This document shows positions 22,930 through 34,199 of a DNA stretch of 64,000 nucleotides, piece after piece. The first letter of the stretch is position 1. Every line of letters starts with the position of its first letter. The translations under genes were made by a program, and so were the position numbers. The stretch covers positions 15,562,001-15,626,000 of the forward strand of contig OX485804.1 of NCBI GenBank assembly GCA_950295325.1. The letters run 5' to 3'. The stretch is from Polytrichum commune (lineage: Eukaryota > Streptophyta > Polytrichopsida > Polytrichales > Polytrichaceae). A model generated the notes under the pieces. The model ran no database searches, was not told where the DNA came from, and saw only the letters and a list, made by a program, of their open reading frames with translations.

Positions 22930-23114
22930 AAGAAACGGTTGAGTTTGTGAAGTAACCAATTCACATTCAAGACTTCAAGGAAATTACCGATCCGTTCAGA
23001 ATAATTGTAAAAATTATTCCTCAAACTAATAAGGAAAACCGAAAGATGGCAAGATGTACTTGGTTGGTCTTGGAAACACTAGGATCTCGACCGATTATGT
23101 CCAAAAAGACACTG
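22930..23114 (-). mobile_element. hAT-like MITE copy, diverged
   Basis: Matches the family of 10381-10606 in reverse orientation: GGTTGAGTTTG...GTAACC, ACTTCAAGGAAATTACCGAT, GGTCTTGGAAACACTAGGAT and the terminal CACTG at 23110-23114. The CGGGGAGA part of the TIR is deleted, and the left end is degraded. Confidence 0.7.
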
Positions 23115-23303
23115 CCTCCAACTCCACAACCAATTCTCACCATTTTGTTAAACCAAGAAATGTTTGGTTTGCGATTGTAAATCGCTTGGATTGTCATTTC
23201 CAGTTTCAAAATCGAAAATTGAGATGCACAAGGGAAGATTTTTCGTCTCTTCAAGTGATCACATAGATCCTTCTAATTGAGTTCATTTATTGAACCTAGA
23301 ACA

Positions 23304-23331
23304 ATGTGTGTGTGTGTGTGTGTGTGTGTGT
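23304..23331. repeat. (TG)n microsatellite
   Basis: About 14 uninterrupted TG units. Similar dinucleotide tracts occur at 43236-43259 (TG) and at 21488-21511 and 35918-35944 (AT). Confidence 0.95.
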
Positions 23332-23429
23332 CTATTTTGAGTTTATAAAGTAGATGTGCCTTATTCGGTGTTTAATCTTACACGGATGTCACCTAAGATG
23401 GATTGATTCAGCTATCTATCTTAATTGGA

Positions 23430-23635
23430 CACCAAGTCTTAAGTCCCAAGTCACATGAGGTCAATCCATGCACTCTCAATTGTTGAGAGCATTGGAAGTC
23501 GGGACTTACCACTTCACACGGGGTCTCAAGTCCTAAGTCCCAAGTCACATGAGGTCAATCCATGCAATATGAATTGTTGAGAACATGGAAATTGGGACTT
23601 ACCATTTCAAACGGGGTCCCAAGTCCTAAGTCCCA
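23430..23635 (+). repeat. Tandem duplication, two units of about 94 bp
   Basis: The block AAGTCCCAAGTCACATGAGG with its following 70 bases occurs at about 23441 and 23535, and the start of a third unit at about 23627. Related words (GGGACTTGGGACCCCATGTG near 23850, and a diverged copy near 51780-51855) suggest that this belongs to a dispersed element ending in CCGGCCCTTA near 23880. Confidence 0.7.
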
Positions 23636-24295
23636 GCTATGACATGGATGCCTACATGGCAACACTTTTTGGAAGTGAAGCTTGGGACTTGTGTTGCAAG
23701 TTGGGTCAAGCAAAAAACTGGATCCAACTCTCAACCAAAGTCCCACGAGTATTTTTACCTAAAATAATCAAGATCCGACCGTAATGATATTTAACCATTT
23801 TTTAATGATTACTTGAGACTCACCAATTGGGACTTGCTAACATGAGTGGGACTTGGGACCCCATGTGGACCGGCCCTTAACAAGTTGTGTAATTGAAGAG
23901 TAAGATAAGCAAGGATCAAATCATAGCATCACAATGCCAAATCGGTTTCAAAACCGGGATATCGGATTCCCATCACCTACATAGATACCTCCTTTTTCCT
24001 TAGATTATGCTCACTTGTGGATGTTAATCATTGTAGAATATGCTGCTCTTCAATGAAGGGGGAGAGCCAACCACTACACTAGTTTGTCTAATTAGTGTGG
24101 GTTACCATTCGGACTTCCGTGTTGCTATTTAACTTTTTACTAAGAGTAGCATTTTCTTTCCCAAATAATATAAGCGGTTTGGATGCACACCAAAGAATAT
24201 GATGTAACTCAATTGGTAAAAAACGATAATGTTGGCATGAAGTTATAGCAACACGTAACTCCAAATGATAACCGACATTTATTAGACAAGGTAGT

Positions 24296-24488
24296 GTAGT
24301 TACAAATGAACTGGTCGAGAAATAGTTGGTTGAAGTTCAAGACTTTAGGAAAACTACCCATCATTTTAGAGGAACTTAGAGAATGTATCTCAAATTTCTA
24401 TTAAGAAAAATAACAGATGCCAACATGTAAGCGGTTGACTTGGAAACACTAGGACTTCGACCAATTATGCCCAAAAATCTCCCCAAAT
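24296..24488 (-). mobile_element. hAT-like MITE copy, diverged
   Basis: Reverse-orientation member of the same family, with TTGGTTGAAGTTCAAGACTT, CATCATTTTAGAGGAACTTA, ATGCCAACATGTAAGCGG and CAATTATGCCCAAAAATCTC. The ends are degraded (CCCCAAATG in place of the CACTG terminus) and no clear target duplication remains. Confidence 0.7.
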
Positions 24489-24489
24489 G

Positions 24490-26380
24490 ATGGTACTCTT
24501 ACCAAACATAGGTAGTTTGAGAGCGAATCGTGTAAGGTAGACATGTGCTATTCAAATACTTTTCTTTATGCACCCACTTCTCATAGGGAATGTAACAAGC
24601 AATGAGTGCAAGATAATTGGCAAATCCAAATCATAGGACTATTATTACACAATTGAATAAGTAGAGTTATAAATATTGTGATGTGTTTTAAACCCAAGAT
24701 AATTTAAATGAGTAAAGAGACAACCTACTCGCACAGACAACTTAATTGCACATATCAATGTAGAATGAAACCAACTACCTTTCTTTCTTCACCTTTTAAC
24801 ACGTTGTTAAAAATGTCAATGTTATAAATATTTAAAGTTTACCAAAAATCTTCAATTAGATGGTGACGTATCCCAAAGTCTATTCTATTCTTCTCATGTT
24901 GTATTCCCATCTTAAACTCGTAGTACACTAGTACCAGATCAATGCTACATACCAAAATGAAACTTCCGACTCTAGCTACCAAAAAACATTGTGCTTGTGT
25001 CGAATGTCAATTTATTTGTTAAGAAGATGACATAGATAGTGATTCTACAATGACATCCTTTGGTTTTGACCACATGTGATGGGATGTGATTTCTAAACTC
25101 TAACTAACATCATCAATCCTGCTTCCCACAATTACACACACATACACACATGTTGGCTTTTGTAGAGGTCATATGTTCACATTAACATAAAGAAGTAATA
25201 CACACAAATTAACTTTGGTATACAAACTGGACATACATGTACATTCAGTAGTATGATTTACAACTACATGTCAAAACATGTTTCAATGAATTCGCACGTA
25301 CTTTAAAAACATCTTGGAAAAACATGAACATAAAGGCCATGTATGTAAAAATGGAATGTGGTCATGAATACCAACCTTTGTGCTACGGAACATCATGACA
25401 ACTTTGACAATACACCTTCTAAGTGCATTATTTGCAGGACACAATAAATATAAGGAAATTATTTCTTACTAGAGTTTAATATGCAAAGTGAGAGAAATTG
25501 CTAGAAATTGCTAGAAATAAAGACATGTAGAGGAAATAAAAGACACCTAGATTTTTTAGTGCATTCAAAATATAGGATATTGGACTTATAGTTTAATCCC
25601 TTCATCCAGATTAGCCAATATGAATATGTTTGAAGGTTTGTAAGTGGTTCCCATGCATAATCATGCAAGCAATTGACAATAATAATTGAAAGGATGACAT
25701 GTTTCATTTTAAAGATCCCAAAAGTTAAATATAGGGTTTTCCTTATAATACGTATGTAAATTTATACTTGGAAACTTCACCCAAAGTACATGACTTTGCA
25801 AAAACCATGATAATAAAGTTTTGATGTGTCAAAACTTGTTCTTCAAAAAATGGATCCGTCCACATGTTGTGAAGCAAACTAGGAAGTACTTGTGTACATG
25901 GTAACCACGAAGCATGTAAGTCATGGCTTACCAAGCCCCCAAGGAGGTACTTGTCAAGGTATAATAACCTAGGATACCACTTTGGAGTGAAATGCGTCCA
26001 ACTGTTGTTTTCTTGAATCTTGACTTACAATGAGAATCATGACATTTATTGTAGACGTGCCATGTTGATGACATCCAAACTTCAAATTTCACGATGTAAG
26101 ATTTTATTTATGAAAATCCAATCATGAATTTGTCATTCAGGATTACCTATAGTGAAATCCTAGTACATGATTGCAATAGACACCTACTTGTCAAACAACA
26201 ACATGATTTGGCACACAACATTATAGGAGTTTTTTAGGTTGTGACACACATTGAGAGGTCTATATTGGACGTTGTAATATAGATATTGTCCTATTGTTAT
26301 ATGTAAAGTGGTTTGATAGAATTTATGATTTCTCATAAAATGCCAAAATTTTCAATTCTTAGACAATTTAGAAAGTTTAA
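24490..26380. other. Unassigned A/T-rich DNA
   Basis: No gene or recognisable element in about 1.9 kb. Short open frames at 25501-25707 and 25743-25934 on the minus strand have no domain. Confidence 0.55.
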
Positions 26381-26384
26381 TTTA

Positions 26385-26585
26385 TTGAAATTTGATTCTT
26401 ACAGCTTTGTCGCCACATGATACATGAAAATACTCTTGCGCACATTTTAAATTGATATTCAAGATAGTGAGGACACATTGTCTGCATGAAATGTTAAATC
26501 CCTGTTGAAAAAATTATAACAAGTGATCTTACACCCTTTCAAACCTTTTGTTTCATAAACATGATGAAATATTTTTGCATCTTCT
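26385..26585 (+). repeat. Inverted duplication, left copy (partner at 34816-35030)
   Basis: This ~200-bp segment, from TTTAATTTATTGAAATTTGA to GCATCTTCTTT, is the reverse complement of 34816-35028 at roughly 90% or better by eye. The match ends exactly where the Gypsy 5' LTR begins in the right copy, so this copy looks like the empty-site version of the sequence hit by the Gypsy element. Confidence 0.75.
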
Positions 26586-26882
26586 TTCATCTGAAGAAGT
26601 GGGATTTGGACATGTTGTCGAATCCTATTTTGTGGTCATATGGATTGTCGGACATATACATGTCCATTGTCTCTACAAATAACGGATGTCAATGAATATG
26701 GAAACAAGAAAATGACAAAATAATTGATCCTAAAGAAAGTGAATATTGTGTCTAGTTACCTACACCTGAGCACGCATACACTTATAATCGTCTCCCATCT
26801 TTTGAACGGGATGTTGTAGGAGTAGAAGTAGGTTGTTTAAGAGGTGCATACAATATGGTTGGCATTGTGCAGTCTACACTTA

Positions 26883-27277
26883 GGGCCGGTTTACACTACG
26901 GTGGAGAAGGCCTCCGGTCAGTCAAGAATGCTTGGCCAAGACATGGTTATATGAGGCAAATGGTGGATGTGCCGGAGAAGCATTAAAGGCAATAAAATAT
27001 TTTTATTGAGTTAGGCTTTTCCAGAGGAGGAGTTTCTTGTCCGGCCTCTTGAGACCGGACAAGAAACTCCTCCTCCGGAGAAGCCCAACTCCAAAAAGTG
27101 CCGCCATGTAGGCGGCCATGTCATTTTATCATCCATGAGAAAAGTTCACCATCATTGTTTTCTTCACCTAGTGTAAACACCCACCGGTCAAGAGTTGCAT
27201 TTTCGACCAATGACAATTGAGAAACGCCCTTTTTTTTCATGACCGGTGGACTTCTCCACCGTAGTGTAAACCGGCCC
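26883..27277. mobile_element. PIF/Harbinger-type MITE with central hairpin
   Basis: The ends share a perfect 27-bp TIR starting GGGCCGGTTTACACTACGGT (26883-26909 and 27251-27277). TTA lies on both sides (26880-26882 and 27278-27280). In the middle, 27008-27044 pairs with 27055-27091 at 34 of 37 positions around a 10-base loop. The perfect TIR suggests fairly recent movement. It lies just beyond the 3' end of the Gypsy pol remnant. Confidence 0.88.
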
Positions 27278-27475
27278 TTAGGAATGAACGTCCGCATTCA
27301 TGTATTATCCCAAATCATAGTGCATCAAGACATAGAGTCAAGATCACCACTAATTAAAGCGAGCCCTGGGATCTGTATCTGTACCCATGCTCCATGCCAA
27401 TTGGCAGAGTGAAACAACTTAATAATAACACCCCGTTTACATGATTTTGTGCAAGCCTGAAAGAACAGAAGGCGT

Positions 27476-27856
27476 CTACCTTGAAGATTCCTTTCGCCTC
27501 AAACATTTATGTGCAGTTGGGGCTTCGAGGTCACGCTTGACACCTTTATGTGTTAGCCTGTCCTCCGACTTGGCTACCACATCCCAATACTCCTTGAGGA
27601 CTTCTACACTCAAGTTGCATTCCGGCTCCCATGAATTATGCTTAAGCGCATATCCAAGCCATTTGATAAGATAGAATTTCTTGGGGCGAGAACGAGATCC
27701 TCTATTCTCATGTGAAAGCACACATTCTACTTCATAAGATGCATCTTCCGCAAAGATTGGCGGAGGGGGAGGCTGTACCCTGCCATCGGCCACATAAGGC
27801 CTAAGAAGTAATACATGAAAGACATCGTGGATCTTAAATGTATTTGGCAGTTGCAT
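27476..27856 (-). pseudogene. Gypsy integrase C-terminus with chromodomain
   Basis: The frame begins MQLPNTFKIHDVFHVLLLRP, the GPY/F-adjacent 'P...IHPVFHVS.L.PY' block of integrase. It then reads KKFYLIKWLGYALKHNSWEP, a classic chromodomain core (YLVKWxGY...SWEP), and VLKEYW. The chromodomain binds modified histone tails in related elements and steers integration (family knowledge). The frame is intact here but separated from the integrase core by a frame break near 27860-28070. Confidence 0.85.
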
Positions 27857-28076
27857 GCGGTATGCTACAACCCCTATCCTCTTGACTATCCGAAATGGAC
27901 CAATCCACCTTGGTAAAAGCTTTCGAGCTCCTAAACCTTCAATTTAATGTTGGCAATATTTACAAGCACTTGTTGATCCACCTCAAACGATATCTCTTGT
28001 CTGTGCTTGTCAACATAGAACTTTTGTCGTTGTTGCGCAACAATCAAATGTTTCTTGGTCAAACCAATTACATCTG

Positions 28077-28823
28077 TCATATGCTCGACAAAATTTGCGC
28101 AACAGGGACTTGACAGTTCCCACTTATTGGTGTCCGGGGATGCTGACCATAATTCACGACAAACGGAGTATTCCATACTGACTCTTGCCATGAGTTATCA
28201 TATGCAAATTCAACCACTGCAAAGAATTCATCCCAATCATCTTGAATTGGGTTGACATAATGCTGCAACATATCCTCTAGGATACGGTTTACCCATTCCG
28301 TTTGTCCGTCGGTTTGATGATGAAACGCGGTGGATATGGCCAACTTTGTCCCCAAAAGACCATGCAACGCAACCCAAAACCTACTTGTGAATCTAACGTC
28401 CCTATCGCTTAGGATTACTTTGGGTAGACCATGAATCTTATAAACATGATCACAAAATAACCTTGTCATTCCTTCAGCAATAACATGTGTGGTGGTTGGC
28501 ATAAAGTGGGCCATTTTGGACAACTTATCTACACACACAAAGATGACATCATAACTATTAGCAGATGGAATCAAGCCAAAAATAAAATCTATGCTTACCA
28601 TTTCCCAATTACGATCAGGAATCTCCAATGGTTGTAATTGGCTTGCTGGCTTAAGAGTAGAGGCCTTACTCCTTTGGCAAATCTCATAAGATTTTGTATA
28701 GCTTCTGATGGACCCTTGCATCTCAGGCCACCAAAAGTTTACTCGCACCCTCTTATATGTCTTAGTTACTCCTACATGACCGCTATACATTGCGTCATGG
28801 TATTCACGAAGTAAAAATGACAT
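28077..28823 (-). pseudogene. Gypsy integrase catalytic core
   Basis: The 248-residue frame holds the zinc-binding H...H part (EYHDAMYSGHVG), where the first Cys of the HHCC site has been lost (YEICQRSKAS). The DDE core follows: SIDFI, LSDRDVRFTSRFW and TEWVNRILEDMLQHY supply Asp, Asp and Glu. The segment is unusually well preserved for this otherwise decayed element. Confidence 0.9.
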
Positions 28824-28877
28824 GATATTCGATCCTTAGAAGGACACATCTGGAACCACAACCGCCTTATCATACCA

Positions 28878-29572
28878 TTAGATGTGGTTCTCATAAACAA
28901 AATGTTTCCGATTGTGCGGGTTTAAGAACCAAAGATCAAGAGCATACCCGACAATGATAGTTTGATATAATTTCTTATCACTAACGAACTCCGGGTACCC
29001 CTTCACATTGTTGTCTCGTTGTCTGGGATCACTTTGCATAACGTTTGCAACCACCACTTGGAAGATCGAGTTACTTGGAGCAACTTTAGGTGCTATCAAG
29101 GTTTTTTGGCCACCCGTGTCTAGTGGATTTCGACTAAGGGGATCGGCCATATTAATCCTTCCTAGTCAGTATACCCAACGGTAGACAAAATTTTGCTCCA
29201 AGAACTCCAACCATCAAGCTTGACGCCTTGATAACGTCTGTTGTATTTTTAAACACACTAGAGGATTATGATCTGTAACAATAGTATAATCTGCTCCCTC
29301 TAGGTAATACGGCCAGGTTCGTATAGCGTGCACAACTGTTGCTAGTTCTTGCTCACTAGTAGTGTAATTTCTCTCAGCCAGAGAAAATTTCTTACCCTCA
29401 ACTGCAACAGGTTTACCTCCCTGAAGTAATATTGCTCTTGCTCCGAGTAAAGAAGCATCACTTACGACCTCACATGACTCCCCTAACTTGGGTAAGGTCA
29501 GTACTGGCGCATGTGTTAAGGCATATTTAACATCCTCAAAAGCGTGCTCACAATCGTCAGTCCATTGTCCTA
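28878..29572 (-). pseudogene. Gypsy RNase H and linker to integrase
   Basis: Read leftward from 29572: WTDDCEHAFEDVKYALTHAP, then SDASLLGARAILLQ, then AERNYTTSEQELATVVHAIR (the Glu of RNase H), VTDHNPLVCLK and NMADPLSRNP. These are in-order Ty3-type RNase H motifs. The frame shifts and a stop (near 29180) break it. The upstream junction at about 29573 cuts off abruptly where foreign DNA begins. Confidence 0.85.
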
Positions 29573-30112
29573 AGCTCTACTTGCTCTTGTTTGCCCACTC
29601 CTCTATAGATTACATTGTCTCCACCCTAACAACTCCTTCTTTCACAATTAGGTTGAGAGTTTCTTTGCAAGCTATGGGCGAGCATCGTCATCTAACACTA
29701 GTCAGAATGTAATGACTTGCACTTAAGAACGTTTTGCAATCCATTACAAGTCGTCACCTCACTTCAAAGAAACTTATTATTTCTTGTCCCTCGCTTTGTA
29801 GATAACTGCTGAGTTCAAAGGATTTATGCATATCGATACTAATTTTGTTTTTTGGTGTTGTAACTTGTTGAAGGCGCTTGGGGCATGAGAGATGATGGGA
29901 AATCTTTTGGGTGGGAGGCACCTTGCTTGGAGAAGACCTAGCAATCGAGCCCATCAAGAACCAATTCCCTCGCCTCTTCCACACAAAAAAATACTTGTCT
30001 TCGTCACATGATTTCGCACAATTTCGTAACAAAGCTTCCAACCTTGCAACAATCGATTTCGCGGTGTGCATTGCCAACGACGTGGTTCTCCAATCCCATG
30101 ACAAAGATAAGG

Positions 30113-30540
30113 TAGAAATACCATAACCTGTGAAAATAAGGTGATTCACATTGAACATTTGGTCTGACAATTATGAGATAATTTTGCCAAGATAGACGAG
30201 AAGGATTCATGAAGAATGCAAGTTGTTTCATAATTTTCTGCCTTATACAAAAAATGTTACAATTTTTCAAAGTGGAAAGTTGTCCAACCCCCTTCTCGTT
30301 CACTAGATTCTCCCTACACCGAACATGGTATTGTGCATTTCCATATAGAACATCCCCTAAATCGGTTACCTCATGAGTGCATTAACACTTCACTCCCATT
30401 GGCTACATTAAGTGTACACGCATTGAAGTTGTTGCTGAGCCATGATCCGTTTTAGAAATGGCACTTCACCATTAGGACGGCGGTCTAGTGCACGGCTAGA
30501 GGGTGGTTAACGGGTTATGGTAATTCTATCTTAGTAACTC
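30113..30540 (+). repeat. Dispersed ~425-bp repeat, copy 1
   Basis: Starts GAAATACCATAACCTGTGAA and continues nearly colinear with 45689-46105 in the same orientation, with small indels and scattered substitutions. Shared landmarks include CGAGAAGGATTCATGAAGAA and TGTACACGCATTGAAGTTG. It has no convincing coding frame. Confidence 0.85.
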
Positions 30541-30751
30541 TTTCATTTACTTCTCAAAGCTTTAAAGAACAAGCGGTTGTGGTGAGCCAATGGTGGGAGG
30601 GTATATGTTGACATGTTTCTACAGTTATTATGACTTTCAAGGTTTGTGCAATACATGGGAAGGATGTTACTTGATTTAGCCTTGGCAAGGATGTGCAAAA
30701 GTTTAGGTGTTAGTGCTCTTACTCGGTATGGGGATGAGTTTGATGTGGTAG

Positions 30752-30853
30752 CACTACGCTAAATAGGACATTTAGTGTTTGATTATATTCAATGTTGTTA
30801 TTTCCCTACCATGCTCAACACTAATTTTCAATTGTTTGACAATTAGTGTTAGA
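30752..30853. mobile_element. Stowaway-like MITE, fragment
   Basis: About 100 bp matching the left part of the 22582-22919 element (GGACATTTAGTGTTTGATTA, then CTCAACACTAATTTTCAATT and TTAGTGTTAGA). The right half is missing. Confidence 0.65.
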
Positions 30854-30889
30854 AGATATGCTGGAATTCTCCTTTTATCATTGTTAACA

Positions 30890-31880
30890 TTGCTTCGCGT
30901 CAGTGAAGTCAATGATGCAACTAGAGTGAAATATCCATGAATGAATCTGCGAAAGTAATTGCAAAGCCCCAAGAAGGACCTAAGTTGTCCAACTTCAAGA
31001 GATCTATGCCACTTTGCCACAGTCTCTATTTTCCTAGGATCCACCTTAATGCCCTCTTTGCCTACTACATGTCCTAAATAGTGCAATTCATCCTTTCCAA
31101 AATGACACTTAGACATCTTTGCATAAAACTAATTCTCTCGTACAATTTGAAGTACTTGTGCCAAATGGCTAACATGTTCCTCCACATTTTGGGAAAAAAT
31201 TAAGATGTCATCCAGATGTACTAAGACAAATTTTCCGATGAACTTGTCAAAAATATGATTCATCACTCCCTAAAAAATTGCCGGAGCATTAATAAATCCA
31301 AAACTTAACACTTTGAACTAATAATGTCCAAACGGTGTTCGAAACACCGTCTTTGGTGCATCCTCTTCGGATATTCTAACATGATGATAACTTTGTGTCA
31401 AATCAAGAGATAAAAATACAATAGAGCCTGCTAATTGGTCAAAAAGATTATCAATGCGAGACAACATATAACAATTATTTACCTTTTGCAATTATTATAA
31501 CATGATAATCCACTATCATTCGCAACGCTCCATCATTTTTCTTAACAAACAAGATGGAAGACCCATAGGGCGATGAACTAGGCTCAATCCATCCCTTTTT
31601 CCAAATATTCCTTGATATGTTTTTTGGCCTCTTGCAGTTCTAGAGGACTCAACCTATAGATTGGCCTAAATGGCGGTTTGCCATCCGGCTCCAAAGGAAT
31701 AGTATGGGCCATTTCCCGCTCTGGAGGCAACCATGTAGATATAGGATGAAAAATATCAGTATATTCCTCCAACACTATGGCATAAGGAGTTGCCACTGTG
31801 TCCTCTACATCATCTCCAACTGCAGTCAACTGAACTAGAAACGAAGTTGCTCCCTTCCGAATTGACCGTTTGAATTGCAT
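30890..31880 (-). pseudogene. Gypsy reverse transcriptase
   Basis: From the right, [20 protein letters not shown] is the entry block of the Ty3 RT, followed by [12 protein letters not shown] and a broken DYHVI segment, FGFINAPAIF with an in-frame stop, and VHLDDILIFS, the YxDD motif with His in place of Tyr. Then KCHFGKDELHYLGHVVGKEG and LRSFLGLCNYFRRFI are the connection region, running to VASLTSLTR at about 30890. Several stops and frame changes make it inactive. Confidence 0.9.
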
Positions 31881-32139
31881 GGCGGTAAGTCTATGGAGAT
31901 TTGGACTCTAGCATTGCATTGGGTTCACAAGCACTGTCATTTTACGGCGGCCTTTATAAAACACGCAACATTTAGATTCAAAATCCAAACGTGCCTTGTA
32001 TTGTACTAGCCAATCGTTGTCCAATATCAATCGACACCGTCACTTAACTTGGCCACAAAACAAGTAATTTGACTATGATATTGTTGTATTTTAATATAGA
32101 TTTTAATGTATCCATCCGTGGGGACTTCATCACCATTGC

Positions 32140-32334
32140 CTAATACCAATGTGTTACTGCCTTTTTCACTTTTAACCCAAAGGTGTTAGCGAAAACATAA
32201 CTCACAAAGCAATGTGATGTTGCACTGTCCATTAATATAGATGCATCATGATGAGCTACTTGCCCAGAGAAACTCATCATCAGCTGAGAAGAAAGAGTGA
32301 GCTGGTTCAAAACATGTGGCCTAGCTTCATCCAT
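32140..32334 (-). pseudogene. Gypsy aspartic protease remnant
   Basis: The frame contains ILMDSATSHCFVSYVFANTF. Ty3-type proteases have D-S/T-G-A-T-H-x-F-I/V at this point; here the glycine after DS is replaced (DSATS), which should abolish activity. It lies between gag and RT as expected. Confidence 0.75.
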
Positions 32335-32788
32335 ATAAACTTGCTAAAGTTTTGACTGTGATTCAAATTGATGTACCAATTTAAATCTAGGCAAAGTTCT
32401 TTTAAGATTTTTTGCTCTATATTTCTCAACAATAAAATAAACACTAGTATCATAGGGTGCTCCCTGTTTACTGTGCAAATAAGACTTTAAGAAACTCTGC
32501 AAATCCTCCACTGATGGTATAATTAATGAAAAAAATCCATATACCTTGGATTTCTCATCAAACACATCACTAAGTGGGAGTAACAAAGTTGGAAAAATGA
32601 TGTCTTTATTCAAAATATCAAACATCATTACATCAAATTGCTTATTGACTTTGTCCTGGATAGCTTCCAGTGTATAACTAGACAAATCAAACACAACCTC
32701 CGAAACTTGATCAAGTCCTGACACTAGCCCATTGCCTAAGTGTCGGACTTGGGAAAAGGTTTCTTGCCCTTCTTAGCAATTTGCTGCT

Positions 32789-33550
32789 CTACACCCTTTT
32801 GTTATCAGGACAAACCCGAGCCATGTGTCCCTCCCTATGGCAGAGGAAACAACGACCGTCATTCTTATTGGTGCTCTTAATCGCGAAGTCCTCCCTCTTA
32901 GATTGTTTGTGTTTCTTATAAAAGGTTGAAGAACGACCTTTAGAGTGACGTGACTCCTTGTCCCTTACCGGCCCTATATTGCCAACACCTTTGGCAATTG
33001 CTGCATTTGAATGAGACTTTACATCGTCCCGTTCCTTTGCAGCTTGGGTATAGGTAGCGTCTATCATTACAACATAGTTGATTAGATGCTTGATGTCCTC
33101 CCATGGTCCACCGTCACCTCGTGGATCCACCAGGACTTTGCTCTGAACATCCTCTTTAAGCCCATAAAGAAATCTTTCTACCTTGTCTCCCCTGGAGATA
33201 GGTGATTTCGTAATATGGGAACACAGATGTTGGAACTCATTAGCGTACTCATCCACATAACCTCTTTGTTTCATAGTGCGGAGCTTATTTCGGGGCACCA
33301 TTTCCTGGTTCACACCGCCGTAGGCAATGATGAGTGCATCCTAGAAATTGTCCCAAAGTAACGGATATTTCTTATCCGTTCGGAGCTCCATTGCCAATAC
33401 GTCCCAATGTTGTGCAACATTGGTCTCCAAATATGTAGACGCGATGACCACCCAATTCACACTGGGCACCTATCGTGCTGTCAAATACTTATGCATTTGA
33501 GCTAGCCATGCCAGAATAGTGACCTTAGACTTATCTTTGAATTTCTCCGG
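32789..33550 (-). pseudogene. Gypsy gag with CCHC zinc knuckle
   Basis: From the right, TPEKFKDKSKVTILAWLAQM and TNVAQHWDVLAMELR lead into NKLRTMKQRGYVDEYANEFQ, the retrotransposon gag domain, with two stops before 33313. CFLCHREGHMARVC (near 32815-32857) is an intact CX2CX4HX4C knuckle. The N-terminus ends at 33550, exactly where the inverted LTR arm begins, so the start of gag has been lost or displaced. Confidence 0.85.
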
Positions 33551-33902
33551 TGTAACGTGTATTTATTTATTATTTATTTATTTACTATTTACAACCTCTA
33601 GTTCAACTAAACTCCTTTACTAGAAGACTAAAGGTGCCACCCTAGGTGCTCTAGCAGTTCTAAAGGTAAACGGAGTCACTGCTAGTTGAAACTATGGTCT
33701 TACCCTAGGTTATCACCTCGTAAGTGATGACCATGAGTTAACTATACTTAGAGTTATCCTAAAGGCGTGGAGGGAGAGTTAGTTAAGATATTTGGAACTA
33801 CTAGTTGAAGGGAACATCAACTCATAGTAGTATCTAGTATATAAGCTCTAAGGTTGGGTAGAACATGCCTCTTGAATCTCATTATTGTGAAATATGTTAC
33901 AT

Positions 33903-33916
33903 TGGTATCAGAGCTC
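33903..33916 (+). promoter_or_regulatory. Primer-binding site (tRNA-iMet type), left arm
   Basis: TGGTATCAGAGCTC follows the LTR end GTTACA by one base. TGGTATCAGAGC is the standard plant retrotransposon primer site complementary to the 3' end of initiator tRNA-Met. Its orientation is opposite to the gag-pol genes on its left. Confidence 0.9.
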
Positions 33917-34184
33917 TTGAACCTTGCTCATTTTTGGGTGTTGCTATTATTCCGTTGTGCATTTTGTTGTGTTGAGATTTGGGAAAATGAGGAGTAGAAT
34001 TTGGGGAATGGTGTAATTTTATTTTTCCGTATGCGTATGCGGTGGTTCGTACGCGTATGCAACTCAAAATACAAAAAAATAAAATTACACCATTCCCCAA
34101 ATTTTGCTCTCCATTTCCCCAAATCTCAACACAACAAAATGCACAATGGAATAATAGCAACACCCAAAAATGAACAAGGTTCAA

Positions 34185-34198
34185 GAGCTCTGATTCCA
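34185..34198 (-). promoter_or_regulatory. Primer-binding site, right arm (one mutation)
   Basis: On the minus strand this reads TGGAATCAGAGCTC, the same primer site with T to A at position 4, one base after the LTR end GTTACA. It is the correctly oriented site for the Gypsy element. Confidence 0.88.
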
Positions 34199-34199
34199 A

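Larger units (their letters stand above)
29574..30885. mobile_element. Composite insert of about 1.3 kb within the Gypsy pol
   Basis: RT-connection coding stops near 30885 and RNase H coding resumes at 29573, so this block was inserted. It holds an unassigned part (29574-30112), one copy of a ~425-bp repeat (30113-30540, partner 45689-46105) and a Stowaway-like fragment (30752-30853). The exact ends and a target duplication could not be fixed by eye. Confidence 0.6.
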
